Of a DNA stretch of 64,000 nucleotides, positions 11,991-23,022 are shown piece after piece. This stretch comes from Sindora glabra (taxonomy: Eukaryota; Streptophyta; Magnoliopsida; Fabales; Fabaceae). The DNA is taken from positions 53,939,057 through 54,003,056 of the forward strand of contig CM035236.1 in NCBI GenBank assembly GCA_020226215.1, given 5' to 3'. The notes beneath the pieces are model-generated. The model was not told where the DNA came from. It saw only the letters and a program-made list of their open reading frames with translations, and did not search any database. The translations under genes and the position numbers were made by a program. Every line of letters starts with the position of its first letter. The stretch's first letter is position 1.

Positions 11991-12494
11991 TTATTCAAAT
12001 AATAATATAACTAAAATAAAAAAAATTAAAAAAAATGAAAAAGAGTTGTAACCAACTGCATGATTTTCAGTTTCCTTACTTTTAATATAGGTGGCTACCA
12101 ATCTCAATTATGGAAGGATCAACTTTCATCTACCATGGTACATGAAGCCTATTTCTTCATCAATTATGCTATAGAATTCTCTCCTTTTGCATATAAAAAA
12201 CACAAGAAATTTGTTAATTAAGGAGAATCTTTGTTCCCTTCTCTCTTTTTCTCTCTGCTCTCTCCTCTCCCTGCATCTTGACCCTTTTCTCTCCTCATTT
12301 TTTGGTGTCCCTCTAATCCAATAATCTTTTTCCAAGCTAAAGGAATCGTTGAACATGAAGCAGTGCAGCATATAAACTTGGCATTGGAGAAAATATAGGC
12401 CAAGCCTGTCAAACTGTATAAAGGCCATTATTAACTTATTCTCAATTATTAACCCTATTAAGACTCTCTCCTCTATCTCAAAATAGAGAGTTAC
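11991..12494. other. Unassigned stretch between resistance relic and copia element
   Basis: It holds A-rich runs, a pyrimidine-rich tract near 12236-12300 and a minus-strand frame (12126-12566) that crosses into the LTR. None of it matches a family I know. It separates the LRR relic from the copia element and may be part of an older insertion. Confidence 0.45.
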
Positions 12495-12794
12495 TATTAG
12501 AAATATGAAAAAAAAAGGAGAGGACTCTTTGATTGAATGTATTAGTATTTTATTGAAATTATGCATGACAAATACTTAGGCCTATTTAAATAGGCTTACA
12601 TATAACCAAACTAGACTAAAACAAAGTAGTAAAACAAGGACAGTGGGTAAACATGGTCCCATTAACTTTACCACTATCAAAAAGAAAAAAAATTTGCAAG
12701 ATTTAAACATGTTAGTTAACTAAGTAAAAAACTAACCCATTAACGTATTGACAGTCTAGGAAATAGGAATAACAATTTGGAGTACTAATCAACA
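12495..12794 (-). repeat. 3' LTR of copia-1
   Basis: Aligned by eye with 16957-17263. Shared strings include GGAGAGGACTCTTTGA, CTATTTAAATAGGCTTACA, CTAAAACAAAGTAGTAAAA and CTAGGAAATAGGAATAACA. On the minus strand it begins TGTTGATTAG, directly after a purine-rich tract (AAAGCAAAGGAGAG) suited to plus-strand priming. Confidence 0.88.
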
Positions 12795-13078
12795 CTCTCC
12801 TTTGCTTTAAACTTGCAAACTCCAAGTTCGTGAGAGAAATACTTATGCTTGGCTTTAGGAAGTGCCTTGGTAAGTATATCAGCAACTTGATCTCTTGTAT
12901 TATAGAATTTTAACTTAATTTCTCTTATTGCTATCAGGTTGCAAATGAAGTGATAATGGATATCAATGTGCTTTGTTCTGCTATGAAAGGTCGGATTCCT
13001 TGTTATTGCAATAGTTGCTTTGTTGTCACAAAATATTTTTATTGCACCTTCTTGCTCATGGAAAACATTAACTAGCAA
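12795..13078 (-). pseudogene. copia-1 RNase H C-terminal part
   Basis: The frame has the copia RNase H block IKIFCDNKATIAITRNP, then RTKHIDIHYHFI, DQVADILTKALPK and a final LGVC, all standard for plant Ty1-copia. RNase H removes the RNA strand during reverse transcription. It is separated from the reverse transcriptase frame by broken sequence at about 13079-13190. Confidence 0.88.
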
Positions 13079-13193
13079 CCTTCTTAACCACCTAGCCTGA
13101 CATGTTTCTGAAGTTATAGCATCATACTATGCTTTTGAAGAAGATAATGCCATAACATCTTACTTCTTTGAACTCCAAGATGTTGCTCTAGAC

Positions 13194-14340
13194 CTAAGCT
13201 GAAAACATTACAGATGCGCTCTTTATGTCATCCAAACTTGCTACCCATTCATTGTCACTATATCCAAACATGCTGAAATTTACTTCCTTTGAATACCAAA
13301 TTTTGAAATCAATAGTCCTAACAATGTAACATAGTACTCTTTTAGTTGCAACTGGATGCTGCTTAGTGGGATTATGCATGTATCTAGATAAAAAACTTAC
13401 AAAAAACATGATATTGGGATGAATATGTGTTAAATAATTTAATCCACCAATTAGACTTTTATAGAAACTTGGATCAGCAGCCTCTATACCATTTTCAAGT
13501 TGCAATTTTTCATTCATATTCATGGGTGTATCAACTATTTTGCAATTGAGCATTGTAAACCTGAACAAAGGATCTCTTGCATATTTCATTTGTGAAAGAA
13601 ATTTTCCATCTTCCATTTGTTTCACTTCTAGTCCAAGAAAATATTTCAACATGCCCAAATCTAACATTTCAAATTCTTCCATCATGCATGACGTAAATTC
13701 AGCAACTAATATTTCACAAGATCCTATATAAACCATGTCATCAACATAGATACAAACAAGCAAAAAATCTCTACCATGCCTCTTAATATATAGTGTGGGC
13801 TCATTTTCACTCATATTAAACCCATTATCTAGGAAGTATGAATCAATTATTTTATACCGCACCCTTGGTGCTTGTTTTAGCTTATAGAGAGCCTTCTTGA
13901 GCCTATAAACTTTGTTCTCATTATTTCTAACAACAAAACCCTTAGGTTGAGAGACATAGAATTCATTTTCTAACTCCTTATTTAAAAATGTAGATTTCAC
14001 ATCAAATTGCAAAATTAGTAAATTTAATTTTATAGCTAAAGATAGAAGAGTTCTCACTATTTCAAAGCGAGCATTAGGCGAGAAAATTTTAGTAAAGTCA
14101 ATACCTTAATGTTGTGCATTCTTCTTTGTCATAAGTCTAGCTTTATATTTTTGTGCCTACCTCTTTGCCATAAGTCTAGCTTTATACTTCAATATACTTC
14201 CATCTGCATGGTGTTTAATTTTAAACACCCATTTGAGACCAATAGGGCTCTTTCCTTTTGGTAGATCAACCAATTCCCAAGTTTGATTATGCTCAATGGC
14301 CTTTATTTCTTCTATCATTGCATCTTGCCATTCTTTTCTT
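13194..14340 (-). pseudogene. copia-1 reverse transcriptase
   Basis: The upstream part (14200-14340) reads TWELVDLPKGKSPIGLKWVF, the start of the RVT_2 domain. The long frame at 13194-14057 continues with LQFDVKSTFLN, FYVSQPKGFVV, YRLKKALYKLKQAPR and the catalytic box YVDDM, then KYFLGLEV. The usual LQMDVKTAFLNG is changed to LQFDVKSTFLNK. A short tandem duplication containing CATAAGTCTAGCTTTATA near 14118-14190 breaks the link between the two parts. Confidence 0.9.
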
Positions 14341-14564
14341 TCAGTTGCTTATTCAAAGCATGTAGGTCCTATTATATACAATGCAAATGAACATGATTCA
14401 ATCTCCCTAAGAGATATGAACTTTCTTGGTGGTGTCTCACTAGAAGAATTTGTTGATGTTAGAGTTAATGAAAAGGAATTTTTGGCTAGAGAAAAATTGG
14501 TTAAGTTCACAAGTGTCAAGTTTTCTATAGGTTCTAAAATTAAAGTTTCATCATAATTTGAAAA

Positions 14565-15475
14565 TTAAACTTTGATGTTGTTCTTCTTGGAAATGAAATC
14601 CCAACTTGCTTTTTCATTGAACACCACATCCCTGCTTATTAAAACTTTGCCACTTATAGGATTATATAGCTTATAAGCTTTGGATTGTGTGCTATACTTG
14701 ACAAAAATACACTTTTCATATTTTTCATCAAGTTTTTGATGTGATTGTGAATTTATCAAGGCATAAGCTATACATCCATAAACTACCTTGGGTTTATTAC
14801 CTTTCCATGCTTCATATGGTTTTTGATTATAAACTGCTTTGATGGGTGAAATATTTAACAAGCACACTACTATAGCTACAGCTTTAGCCCAGAATTACTT
14901 TAGAACACCTTTTACTTTCATCATGCTTTTGCCTATTTGAACAACAGTACGACTCTTTCACTCAGCCATACATTCTACTCTGGTGTATGAGGGGCAGCAA
15001 GCTCTCTATGAATTCCATTTTCCTTACAGAATATATTGAACTCATTTAATATAAACTTCGCACCTCCATCTATTCAAAGAGTCTTGATTTCACAACTGCT
15101 CTGCTTCTACACAAAATACTTAAATTTCTTGAAATATTCAAATGTTTTTTACTTAAACTTCAAGAAATATACCCAGCACATGCGACTATAATCATTGGTG
15201 AAAAGAAAAATATTGATTTCCACATAAAAACTTAATAGGCATGGGACCACACAAATCAACATGTACCAACTCTAAACAAGCTAAAGCTCTCCGAGCCTTG
15301 CCTACTAGAAATGAGACTCTATTTTACTTGCCATGCACATATTCTTCACAAAAATCAAAGGCATTAATTTTAGGTAAACCAACAACCATATTTTTATGGC
15401 CTAACAATTGTAACCCTTTTTTATTCAAATGACCATATCGCAAATGCTATAGATTGGCCTCTGCACTTCCCTTAA
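14565..15475 (-). pseudogene. copia-1 integrase
   Basis: The C-terminal part at 14565-14867 has SPIKAVYNQKPYEAWKGNKP, YGCIAYALI, KCIFVKYSTQSKAYKLYNP and SRDVVFNE, the typical end of a copia integrase core and its linker. Upstream sequence to about 15475 holds further degenerate core text, including a weak DGG remnant of the acidic motif near 15070. Integrase would insert the cDNA; this copy is broken by stops. Confidence 0.82.
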
Positions 15476-15478
15476 CTA

Positions 15479-16090
15479 TTAATACACAATTTTCACCATC
15501 AAACATCTTAAGATAAAACATTCTATTTTAAGTCGTTTGAACATCAACAATTTTTCTAATCTGATTTTTTTATCTTGAATATCATAAGAATCATTATCAA
15601 ATAGAATTGAATATTCACCATGCATCAATTGCCTAACACTTAGTAAATTATGGGCTAAACAAGGAACATATTGCATATCATGGAGAAGCTTTATATTACC
15701 ATAAGAGGTTTGGATAACAATTATACCTTTCCCTTTAACTTTGATTGACCTATCATTTTCAAGCTGAACTTCTAATTTTTGTGATTCATTAAGCTCTTTA
15801 AACAATGACCTTGTACTTGACATGTGGTTAGAACATCCATTATCTATGAACCACACATCATTAAGTGCACCATCCACTGTAGAGTGAGCCATGAACAAAT
15901 TACTCTCTTGTTGCGGTTTCTCAATGAATTTAGCATGCTTTTGTTCTTCTTTTTGCTTTGCCCAACAATCAGCCTCTTTATGGCTAAATTTTTTTATAAT
16001 AATGACATTGAATGGAACCTTTGAATTGTTGTTGCTCTCTAAATTGACTGTGTCCTTTGCCTCTTCCATGACTTCTACCACGAAAGCCAC
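15479..16090 (-). pseudogene. copia-1 protease and gag-pre-integrase segment
   Basis: The frame contains ADCWAKQKEEQKH, the tail of a zinc-knuckle region, then WFIDNGCSNHMSSTRSLF, where functional copies have D-S-G at the aspartic protease active site; here the serine is asparagine. LLHDMQYVPCLAHNLLSVRQL follows, the usual gag-pre-integrase approach. The changed active site and lost frame continuity indicate a dead polyprotein. Confidence 0.88.
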
Positions 16091-16097
16091 CTTTGCC

Positions 16098-16722
16098 TTA
16101 TCCTCCTTCTTTTGAATTTTCTACCTTTGTTTTGGTAAAAGACTTCCTCTTCACTTGAAAAGCCTTCTTCTTTGCCTTGTCAATTGATCTATTGAGCCTA
16201 TCTTCATAAGCTAGAAGAGAACATATTAACTCATCGAAGGAATAAGTAGATAAATCCTTAGACTCCTTAATTGCATCCACCACATGATCAAATTTGGGAG
16301 TTATACCCCTCAACACCTTGTTGGCAATAGTTTTATTCGTAACACTTTCACCATATGATTTCATATGATTCACAATCTCAAACACACGAGATAGATATGC
16401 TTGCACAGATTCATTGTTTTTCATGCCCAACTTTTCAAAATTGTGATCAAGAGTTTGTAGTATGACAAAAATTATCTTCTTGTCACCTAAATACTCTTGT
16501 TTTAGAACCTCCCATGCTTGTGTGGAAGTGCTTTCTACTACAATCCTGGGAAAAATTTCCTCCTCAAGAGCCTGTTGAATGAGGAACAAAGCCTTTGCAT
16601 TTTTCTTTTGATTTTCCTGTAATTGCTGGCTGGGTGTTGCTAAATTTGGATACTCGGATCCATTCTCCACCAAATCCTACAATTCTTGAGATTAAAACAT
16701 AATCTTCATTTTCAAACTCCAT
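16098..16722 (-). pseudogene. copia-1 gag (UBN2-type)
   Basis: A plausible start ATG at 16720-16722 opens MEFENEDYVLISRIV, then the frame shifts into the main segment. That segment has KKNAKALFLIQQALEEEIF, TSTQAWEVLKQEYLGDKK, LGMKNNESVQAYLSR and KVLRGITPKFDHVVDAI, diagnostic of the plant copia gag (UBN2) fold that forms the particle shell. The usual N-terminal W-S-containing block is missing or scrambled. Confidence 0.87.
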
Positions 16723-16937
16723 AAGTGGTAATTTTGCCTCTTAAAAATTGGAATTAGAGGTTAAGAAGAAAAGTTGATGCCGTTGATTGCCGTAATTATA
16801 GGCTCTCTCTTGTTTTTTTTTTTTCCCCCACTATGTTTTCTTTTGAACCCTCTCTCTATTTTTTGACTCTCTCACTCTCTTTTTCTCACGTTACTTTTAC
16901 CTTACCTGTGGAGACAAGGGACCACAACCAAGTGGTC

Positions 16938-16949
16938 GCTTTGATACCA
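16938..16949 (-). promoter_or_regulatory. copia-1 primer binding site
   Basis: Minus-strand TGGTATCAAAGC differs by one base from the usual TGGTATCAGAGC complementary to initiator tRNA-Met. It lies a few bases inside the 5' LTR, where reverse transcription would be primed. Confidence 0.85.
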
Positions 16950-16956
16950 AACAATT

Positions 16957-17263
16957 CTTGGAAATATGAGAGAAAAAGGAGAGGACTCTTTGACTAAATA
17001 TGCCAATATTTTATTGAAATGATGAATGACAAATACTCAACCCTATTTAAATAGGCTTACACTTAATCAAATCATACTAAAACAAAGTAGTAAAATAAGG
17101 AAAGTGGATAAACATGATCCGACTAACTTTATCACTACTAAACAAAAAATAAAAAGAAAAAACTGCAAGATCTAAACATGCTAATTGACCAAGTAAAACA
17201 CTAACCCACTAACCTATTCACACTCTAGGAAATAGGAATAACAGTTTGAAGCACTAATCAATA
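16957..17263 (-). repeat. 5' LTR of copia-1
   Basis: Partner of 12495-12794. Its minus-strand start reads TATTGATTAG, where the other LTR keeps the canonical TGTTGATTAG. The two have diverged visibly, so the insertion is not recent. Confidence 0.88.
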
Positions 17264-18400
17264 GTTATTTGGCTCTTCTATTTCTAGTTTTCCACCATCC
17301 ACGGATCCAGAGACATGGCGCTCACGCGTTTCACGTTCATGCTACTATGTCCTTCGCTCTAGTGGCATTATCCATTGCTCAACAAGCTCCATCTTCAGCA
17401 CTGACGCACTCCGCCAAACCGCCACCAATAACCAGCTCTCCTGCTCCAACGAGTCCCTCCTCGCCAGCTCCCACAAGCATCGCAACTCCTCCATCTACGT
17501 CCACAACCTCCTTCCCCACACCAATTGTAATGCGATGCGATTACCACCAGGAGCCACCTCTAGTTGACATCAGCCTCCAGGAGTGAAAAAGGGAAGCTTC
17601 ATCGGCGGCCATGCAGTAAATCAGAATTTGAAACGGGCTTGGCAAGAAGCATTCCAGCAACTTCCAGCATGATCTTCTTCTCCCAACTGCTGCTACACTT
17701 CGCGTCCCCTCCACCCTGCCTCTGGTGTCGAGTTGCTTCTCTTGTGGCTCCTTTCAACGTGCCGCTGTTCCACCTGCTGGAACTTTTCCCTGGCTTCTGA
17801 AGATGATCAATTGTGCGACACCACCCAACTTACCAAGAAAGTATCACGCTGCTATCCTTACTTATGTTCGTCCTCATGCCCACGTCTCTGTTGTTCGCTT
17901 GCAAGACCTGCGGCATTGTGGCCCTTACGTAGCTGACCAAGTTGTAAAGGATCTTGATGGAACCTTTGCCTTTGTTCTCTGTGATGCGACTGGCCAGCCG
18001 GAGAGCAGCTACTGCTGCAACGTTGTTGTATGCAGTCAACTCCTGTTGCCGGTGGCACACGAAATGCAACGTCAAACCCAGCAAGGATGAGCTCGGGAAC
18101 ACCATTCAGTGAAGGAAATGCCTTGCAAACACATATAATATGATGCGTGCTTATTTCCTTGGCTTAAATCGAACAACTCTTGCGGTGTGAGTAGTTATGG
18201 ATTGCCCACTGATGACTCAAACAATGAAAACCGAGCCCATGGGAACGCTGGCGGCGGGCCAAATTGGAAATAGCAGTAGCAGTGGAATGACTAATAGACC
18301 CATACAGAGGAATGTTAGAATATTATTCCGGTGATATGCCGGTTCAGAGGTCTGCTCAAGAGACTAGTGAGTGAAGGATTAGGTAAGATGGCATTTACTC
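17264..18400. other. GC-richer mosaic of gene fragments
   Basis: Base composition rises sharply here compared with both sides. On the plus strand several broken coding-like runs follow one another: a Ser/Asn-rich segment at about 17350-17670 with one in-frame stop, the DUF3700-like piece at 17845-18000, and a tail at about 18180-18379 with GLPTDDSNNEN, NSSSSGMTNRP and a final SAQETSE before TGA in shifting frames. I do not recognise the first and last. It may be a chimera gathered by a transposon or decayed retrocopies. Confidence 0.5.
17845..18000 (+). pseudogene. DUF3700/TSJT1-like fragment
   Basis: The frame reads ILTYVRPHAH, then LRHCGPYVADQVVKDLDG and TFAFVLCDAT. From memory of the family, stem-specific TSJT1-like proteins (DUF3700, related to class-II glutamine amidotransferase domains) have RTLRDRGPYPADQVVKDL-type text followed by FAFV.YD. 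The central part expected between the two pieces is missing, and the rest of the domain downstream is absent. It looks like a short internally deleted remnant. A chance match is possible but the GPY.ADQVV block is specific. Confidence 0.5.
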
Positions 18401-18439
18401 AATTTGTACGCATGATGTATTGATTTTACTTTATTAGAC

Positions 18440-19380
18440 TTGTATCTGTGCTTTTAATTTGTACTGTGTTTCAATTTATTTATTTAAATATTTATTCATT
18501 TTTTTATATATTTTATGTAAGTGTAATAAATATAATTTCAATTTTTTTAACAATTATTTATTTAAATTTGATTACGAAGTTAAACAAATTTGATACTTTA
18601 AAAAATTATGAAATAATATTAAAATTATGATTTTAATTTTTATGAATAATTTCTTTATTCATATTTGATCATAAAGTTGGATAAATTTGATACTTTAAAA
18701 TTATGAAATAATATTAAAATTTTAATTTTAATTTTTCTAAATAATTTTTTATATCAAATTTGATTATGAAGTTTGATAAATTTGATACTCTAAATTCAAA
18801 ATTATTGATTTCAAATAAATAAAATTACTTAAAATAATTTTCTTTATCTTATTATTTTAACATTTATATTATAATCATTTTATTAAAAATATTCCAAAAA
18901 ATAATGAAATAAAATCATTCTAAAAAGATAAAATAATAATTTTTCATAAATAATAAAATAAAAATATTTCAAATATAATAAAATTTATATTTATGATGCA
19001 TCAAAATTAAATAATTCGATTATAAGTGCAATTATAATAGTACTTACCATTATTGAAATAATTTTATTTCGTTCAGATTCTCATCAAGTTGGATAGATTT
19101 GACAACCAAATTAACAAATTAACTCAAATTAAAATTACATTTTAGAAAAAACACACATATAATATATTAAGGACTATTATAATTCAATTTAAATGATAGA
19201 ATTAAAATAAGCAAGTAACTGTTCTTTGAACGGCCAATGTAAGGTGCTGATACCTTCCTTATACATAACTAATTCTCGAATTTGAATTTTGAAAATGTAG
19301 ATCATTTTCAGTATTTTAATCACACCATAAAAAATAAAGTAAAAAATGATTGATAGTGACTTTATTTTTTATTCATACAC
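18440..19380. other. Extremely AT-rich gene-free stretch
   Basis: Almost pure A and T with short tandem repeats (see 18570-18830). The 60-codon frame at 18448-18630 is a low-complexity I/L/Y/N string and is not a gene. Confidence 0.6.
18570..18830. repeat. Tandem repeat, ~96-bp unit, about 2.7 copies
   Basis: Units start at 18570, 18667 and 18762, each with GAT(T/C)A(C/T)(G/A)AAGTT, then (C/T)AAATTTGATACT(T/C)TAAA and AATTATGAAATAATATTAAAA. The last copy is partial. Confidence 0.8.
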
Positions 19381-19384
19381 CAAT

Positions 19385-20072
19385 GTGAGGAGGCACATAA
19401 CTCGCTCGCCTCCCATGAATTTTGTCGTAAGGCACATCGTGACGGTGATCATGCACAAATTTTTCTACATTCCACAGTTGAACAAGATGATTCTTTTCAA
19501 ATTCATAGTCTTTGGGTAACAAAGAGCATTAAGCAAAGATGAGAAGAAAAGTAATGATAGCTCAACTGTAGAGCTGGAAGGATGTTGCTCTCAACATGTC
19601 CCATCTCTCATTCTTTAATATATTGTTCCATTCCTCAATGAATACCTTTGTATAGAAAAGACTCCAAATTATTCTCAATGCTAGTGGAAGCCATTTGCAT
19701 TTGTTAATGATTTTTCGAGTAATGCCTTCTAGTTCATGATTTGAAAGAGGATCTTTATCATGGAAGGCATGTTTAGCATATAATATTGAACTATCTTCTT
19801 CTAATAATTGCTTCAACTAAAGTACTTTTGTAGAGGGCATCCTTAAAACAACTTTCTTGCTACGTGTGGTTACAAGGATTTTGCTTACTAGGGCTCCAAC
19901 ATTAAAAAAGGCATGCAAGACTTCCCAAAGCAAATATTCTTATTCTAAACATTATTTGGAACAAGAAAGAATTTCTTTCATAATAATTCTTTTTTGAATT
20001 TTATTTAAAGCATACTTATTTCTTGGGGTAGCATCAAAACATGTTTTTAGTTATTTTAAAATCAAATGTTTT
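19385..20072 (-). pseudogene. NB-ARC domain fragment of an RPP13-like resistance gene
   Basis: Minus-strand pieces follow the NB-ARC order: FDFKITKNMF near 20040-20070 (RNBS-A region), NKIQKELL, then KKFFLV followed by PNNV-stop (19950-19979) where the family has kinase-2 LDDVW. Next come SKILVTTRSKK (RNBS-B, 19850-19885), HELEGITRKIINKCKWLPLAL (GLPL motif changed to WLPL), EEWNNIL, LSYHYFSSHL, and a stop in place of Tyr at 19529-19531 before CSLLPKDYEFEK and LVQLWNVEKF (RNBS-D). No P-loop is seen above 20072. At least three frameshifts and several stops are present. The family acts as an ATP-switch immune receptor. Confidence 0.88.
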
Positions 20073-20457
20073 ATAGAAATATTTATGAATTTGAAATATG
20101 CTATGTTTCAACCATTTCTTATCATAAAAAGAAAGTTTCTATCTTGAAAAAGAAAAATTTGTATTTCTAAAAGAAAGAGATTTTAAATCTAAAGTTATTC
20201 GTACAAGACATACATATATTAGTACATGTATTTTCTATGTTATCAGAAAAAGTCCTCAATATTTTTTTTATTATAAGTAATCTAAGTTTATTTACTTGTT
20301 CTTTATCAAAAGAGTTTTTCTTATCTATTAAAGTTATTATTTATCTAAAAATGAGGATTCTATTTGAAGTTATTATCTATTTTTTAGAATTTTAAAAGGT
20401 CGAACCTTATTGGTTTGAGAGAAGTTATTTTGTGATTTGATGGTACATGTTTTGAAC

Positions 20458-20926
20458 AAAAATTAGTGAATTTTTTGAATTGGAATCTTTGCATATTGCA
20501 TGCTTTTAGAAAATAGTAAAAAAAAAATTTAAGAAGGCTTGTAAAAATGTTCGATTGATATTTTTATGCTACTCATGATAGTCCAAAAATGGGTTTGATA
20601 TTTATTTCCTTTTGTTCTTTTAAAATCTCTCTTTATTGAGATAATAATAATTAATAAATAAAATAAATTGATAATAGAATGAAATGTATAAAAATTAGTG
20701 AATTTTTTGAACTTGGAATCTTTACATATTGTACGTTTTTAGAAAACAGTAAAGGTTTTTCTAGGGGGGAAGGCTTGTAAAAATATCCAATTGACATTTT
20801 TATGCTAGTCATGACAATCCAAAGATGGGTTTGATATTTATTTCCCTTTGTTCTTTTAAAAGCTCTCTTTCTTGAGGTAATAATAATTAATAAATAAAAT
20901 AAATTGATAATAAAATAAAATGTATA
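20458..20926. repeat. Direct tandem duplication, ~232-bp unit
   Basis: Two copies start at about 20458 and 20690. Shared strings include AAAATTAGTGAATTTTTTGAA, GAAGGCTTGTAAAAAT, GGGTTTGATATTTATTTCC and AATAATAATTAATAAATAAA. The region may belong to the end of the neighbouring gypsy relic, but no LTR border was identified. Confidence 0.85.
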
Positions 20927-21109
20927 AAAAATTCCATAGGGTATAACAAAAGAGGATGATGATAAGAACCCCTTTATTACTTTACTTTTGGATCTTTAAT
21001 TTCGATAGGAGATTATGGTTTTACTTTAGACATATAAGAATGACTTGTGATTGAAGACTAAAGAAAGGAAAAAGCCCAAAAAGTCATAACTGATTTGGCA
21101 TTCTTCTTG

Positions 21110-21560
21110 GACCAAAATCTAGATGTCTTTTTGCTTGACTTAAAAACTAAGGAAAGTTTAAATTCAACATTGACCTCATTACAAGAGACCACCTCCTTAG
21201 ATCGAATTATAACTATTGGCATGAAAAACTTTCATTCTATCTCTATTAGATGCTCTTGCAGAAATGAATGAAAGCATGAGTAAAGCTTTGACTACTAAAA
21301 AAGCTTATCAATCCCTTCTTCATTGATGGAATGAACTTATAAAATTCTACAAATTTGGTGAACAACAAGCAAACCTTATGAACCAAATGAAAAAGTTGTA
21401 TAGAGAAAATGAAGAAAAATGCTAAGGAAATTCCTAACTTATAATATCATATCTTTAAACTTTAATCATGGTTCCAATTGGCTCAAGGTGTTCTGGCCAA
21501 GTTGGAGGCTAAGTTCAAGCATTACTACACTAAGCTAAGTTGGTAGTGAAGGATTTTAGA
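21110..21560 (+). pseudogene. Coiled-coil-like reading frame antisense to gypsy pol
   Basis: A broken plus-strand frame reads TKESLNSTLTSLQETTSLD, then after a shift LAEMNESMSKALTTKKAYQ, a TGA, WNELIKFYKFGEQQANLMN and QMKKLYRENEEKC, and further on LAQGVLAKLEAKFKHYY. It is rich in K, E, L, Q and N with heptad-like spacing, suggesting a coiled coil. It lies 3' of the minus-strand pol relic but on the opposite strand. Some Tat-lineage gypsy elements carry an extra antisense frame in just this place; that link is inference. A host gene fragment is the alternative. Confidence 0.45.
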
Positions 21561-22620
21561 GCTACTAATCATAAAATTTCAAGCATAGAAGGTGAACATT
21601 GAGCAATATAGGAGTAAAGTGATATAATTATTGCTAAATGGCATAGCTCTAGGACTTTTTTTGAATCACTTAAGATGTAATTAAAAAGTTGAAATGGTTT
21701 AATTTTTTTTTTGGGTTTTTGGAATGTTCTTTAGCTTGAATGGCCTCTAAATAATTCTTGAATATTTGAAGTTGTATATTAACTTTTTAATTTTTGAATG
21801 AATAATTACTTTGAATTGTATATTAACTTTTTACTTTTTGAATGAATAACTACTTTGAATTTTACTAAGTTATCCATATATTTATTTTATGTATACTCCA
21901 TTTGTATGGTTTAACGAATTTACCATTGACAATCTTAACTTTGTTATCTTCAATATTGCAAACTTTATTAACTATTCCCATCATAACATACAATGATCGA
22001 GAATAGGCCTTACCAATGAGGCAATCATTTTCTAAGACTTGACTTAGTTTGCATCAATAAGATGACTTTTCATATTAATTAACCTTGTGAAAACTTTTTC
22101 TTTTTAACATGTTTGCTATATTATTCAATCAATTTTTAAATCCAATGCTCACCATTCCAATTCATCTAAGTCCTCAAACTTGTTGATTATTAAATCATAG
22201 CAATAACTTTATGATAATTCACCTTACTTTTGCACTCTTAATGCTTGTACCATCACTTTGACTAGCAACATAACATCATGGCCGGAGACAAACATATAAG
22301 GTGTGACTTCGATCAACCCTTTTAGTGAACTTTGAATTACCTAAACTACTTTTTCAAGCATTTAATACCAATTTCTAAAGTATTGGCCAATATGTTTCTT
22401 ATTCAAGTCAACAATGAGCTTATTAGCAATTTTGAACCAACTATTAGTCTGTGTATATAATAAAGAGTGGACATAAGCATTTTGATACCTCTTGATTTAG
22501 CATAGTCCTTTACTCTTTAACTTGTAAATATAATTCCATGAGTAGTTGTTATTGTCTCAAGTAAGCTAAACCTACATGTTAGCTTGTGCATATAATAGAA
22601 AGTGAACGCTTTTGCCTATG

Positions 22621-23022
22621 TAGACTTTATGTTAGGGTGCCTGCATTGTACTGCACCACACCACATGCGATACAAGCTTGCCCACAAGTAGTCCATAATT
22701 TTTTAAATATTTTTTATTAATTATTTTATTTTATAATTTATAAATTATTTTAATATTTTAATTTTTATTGAATTATCTAGGTAAAAAATTAAATTAGATT
22801 ATAGAAATTGGATTAAATTTATTATGAAATAATTACGTTGAACTTTTTTTAATATATATTAAGTCTAAATGTAAGGAAAAATAATTTTAAAAAAATAATT
22901 TTTTGCCTGTGATCAAGCCTGCAACTGCACGAATTTGCCCATAATGTTAGGCTGCCTACATTAGCCTATAATTGCGGGTTACCTATATTGCTTGCGGTTA
23001 CGGGTCTCATTTTACATGTCTA
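22621..23022. mobile_element. hAT-like MITE inside the gypsy relic
   Basis: Left end TAGACTTTATGTTAGGGTG and reversed right end TAGACATGTAAAATGAGACC begin alike, and GC-rich subterminal text (GCACCACACCACATGCG on the left, TTGCGGTTACGGGTCTC on the right) surrounds an AT-only core. Inner arms with AAGCTTGCCCACAAG and GCAGGCTTGATCACAGG mirror each other. It interrupts the second copy of a local tandem duplication (22452-22582 versus 22583-23140). A clear 8-bp target duplication was not found. Confidence 0.6.

Larger units (their letters stand above)
12495..17263 (-). mobile_element. Ty1-copia LTR retrotransposon, decayed (copia-1)
   Basis: Two similar ~300-bp LTRs (12495-12794, 16957-17263) bracket gag, protease, integrase, reverse transcriptase and RNase H pieces, all on the minus strand and in Ty1-copia order. 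The tRNA-iMet-type primer site lies next to the 5' LTR, and a purine-rich tract precedes the 3' LTR. Flanking GTTAC (12490-12494) and GTTAT (17264-17268) may be a mutated 5-bp target duplication. Stops and frameshifts break every domain, so the copy cannot be autonomous. It inserted between resistance-gene relic and gene-fragment mosaic. Confidence 0.9.

Noticed and set aside
12126..12566. 146-codon minus-strand frame
   Set aside because: It crosses the border of the copia-1 LTR, is low-complexity (poly-F/I and R/E-rich runs) and matches no family.
17830..18105. Minus-strand frames in the gene-fragment mosaic
   Set aside because: They oppose the DUF3700-like plus-strand text and show no recognisable content themselves.
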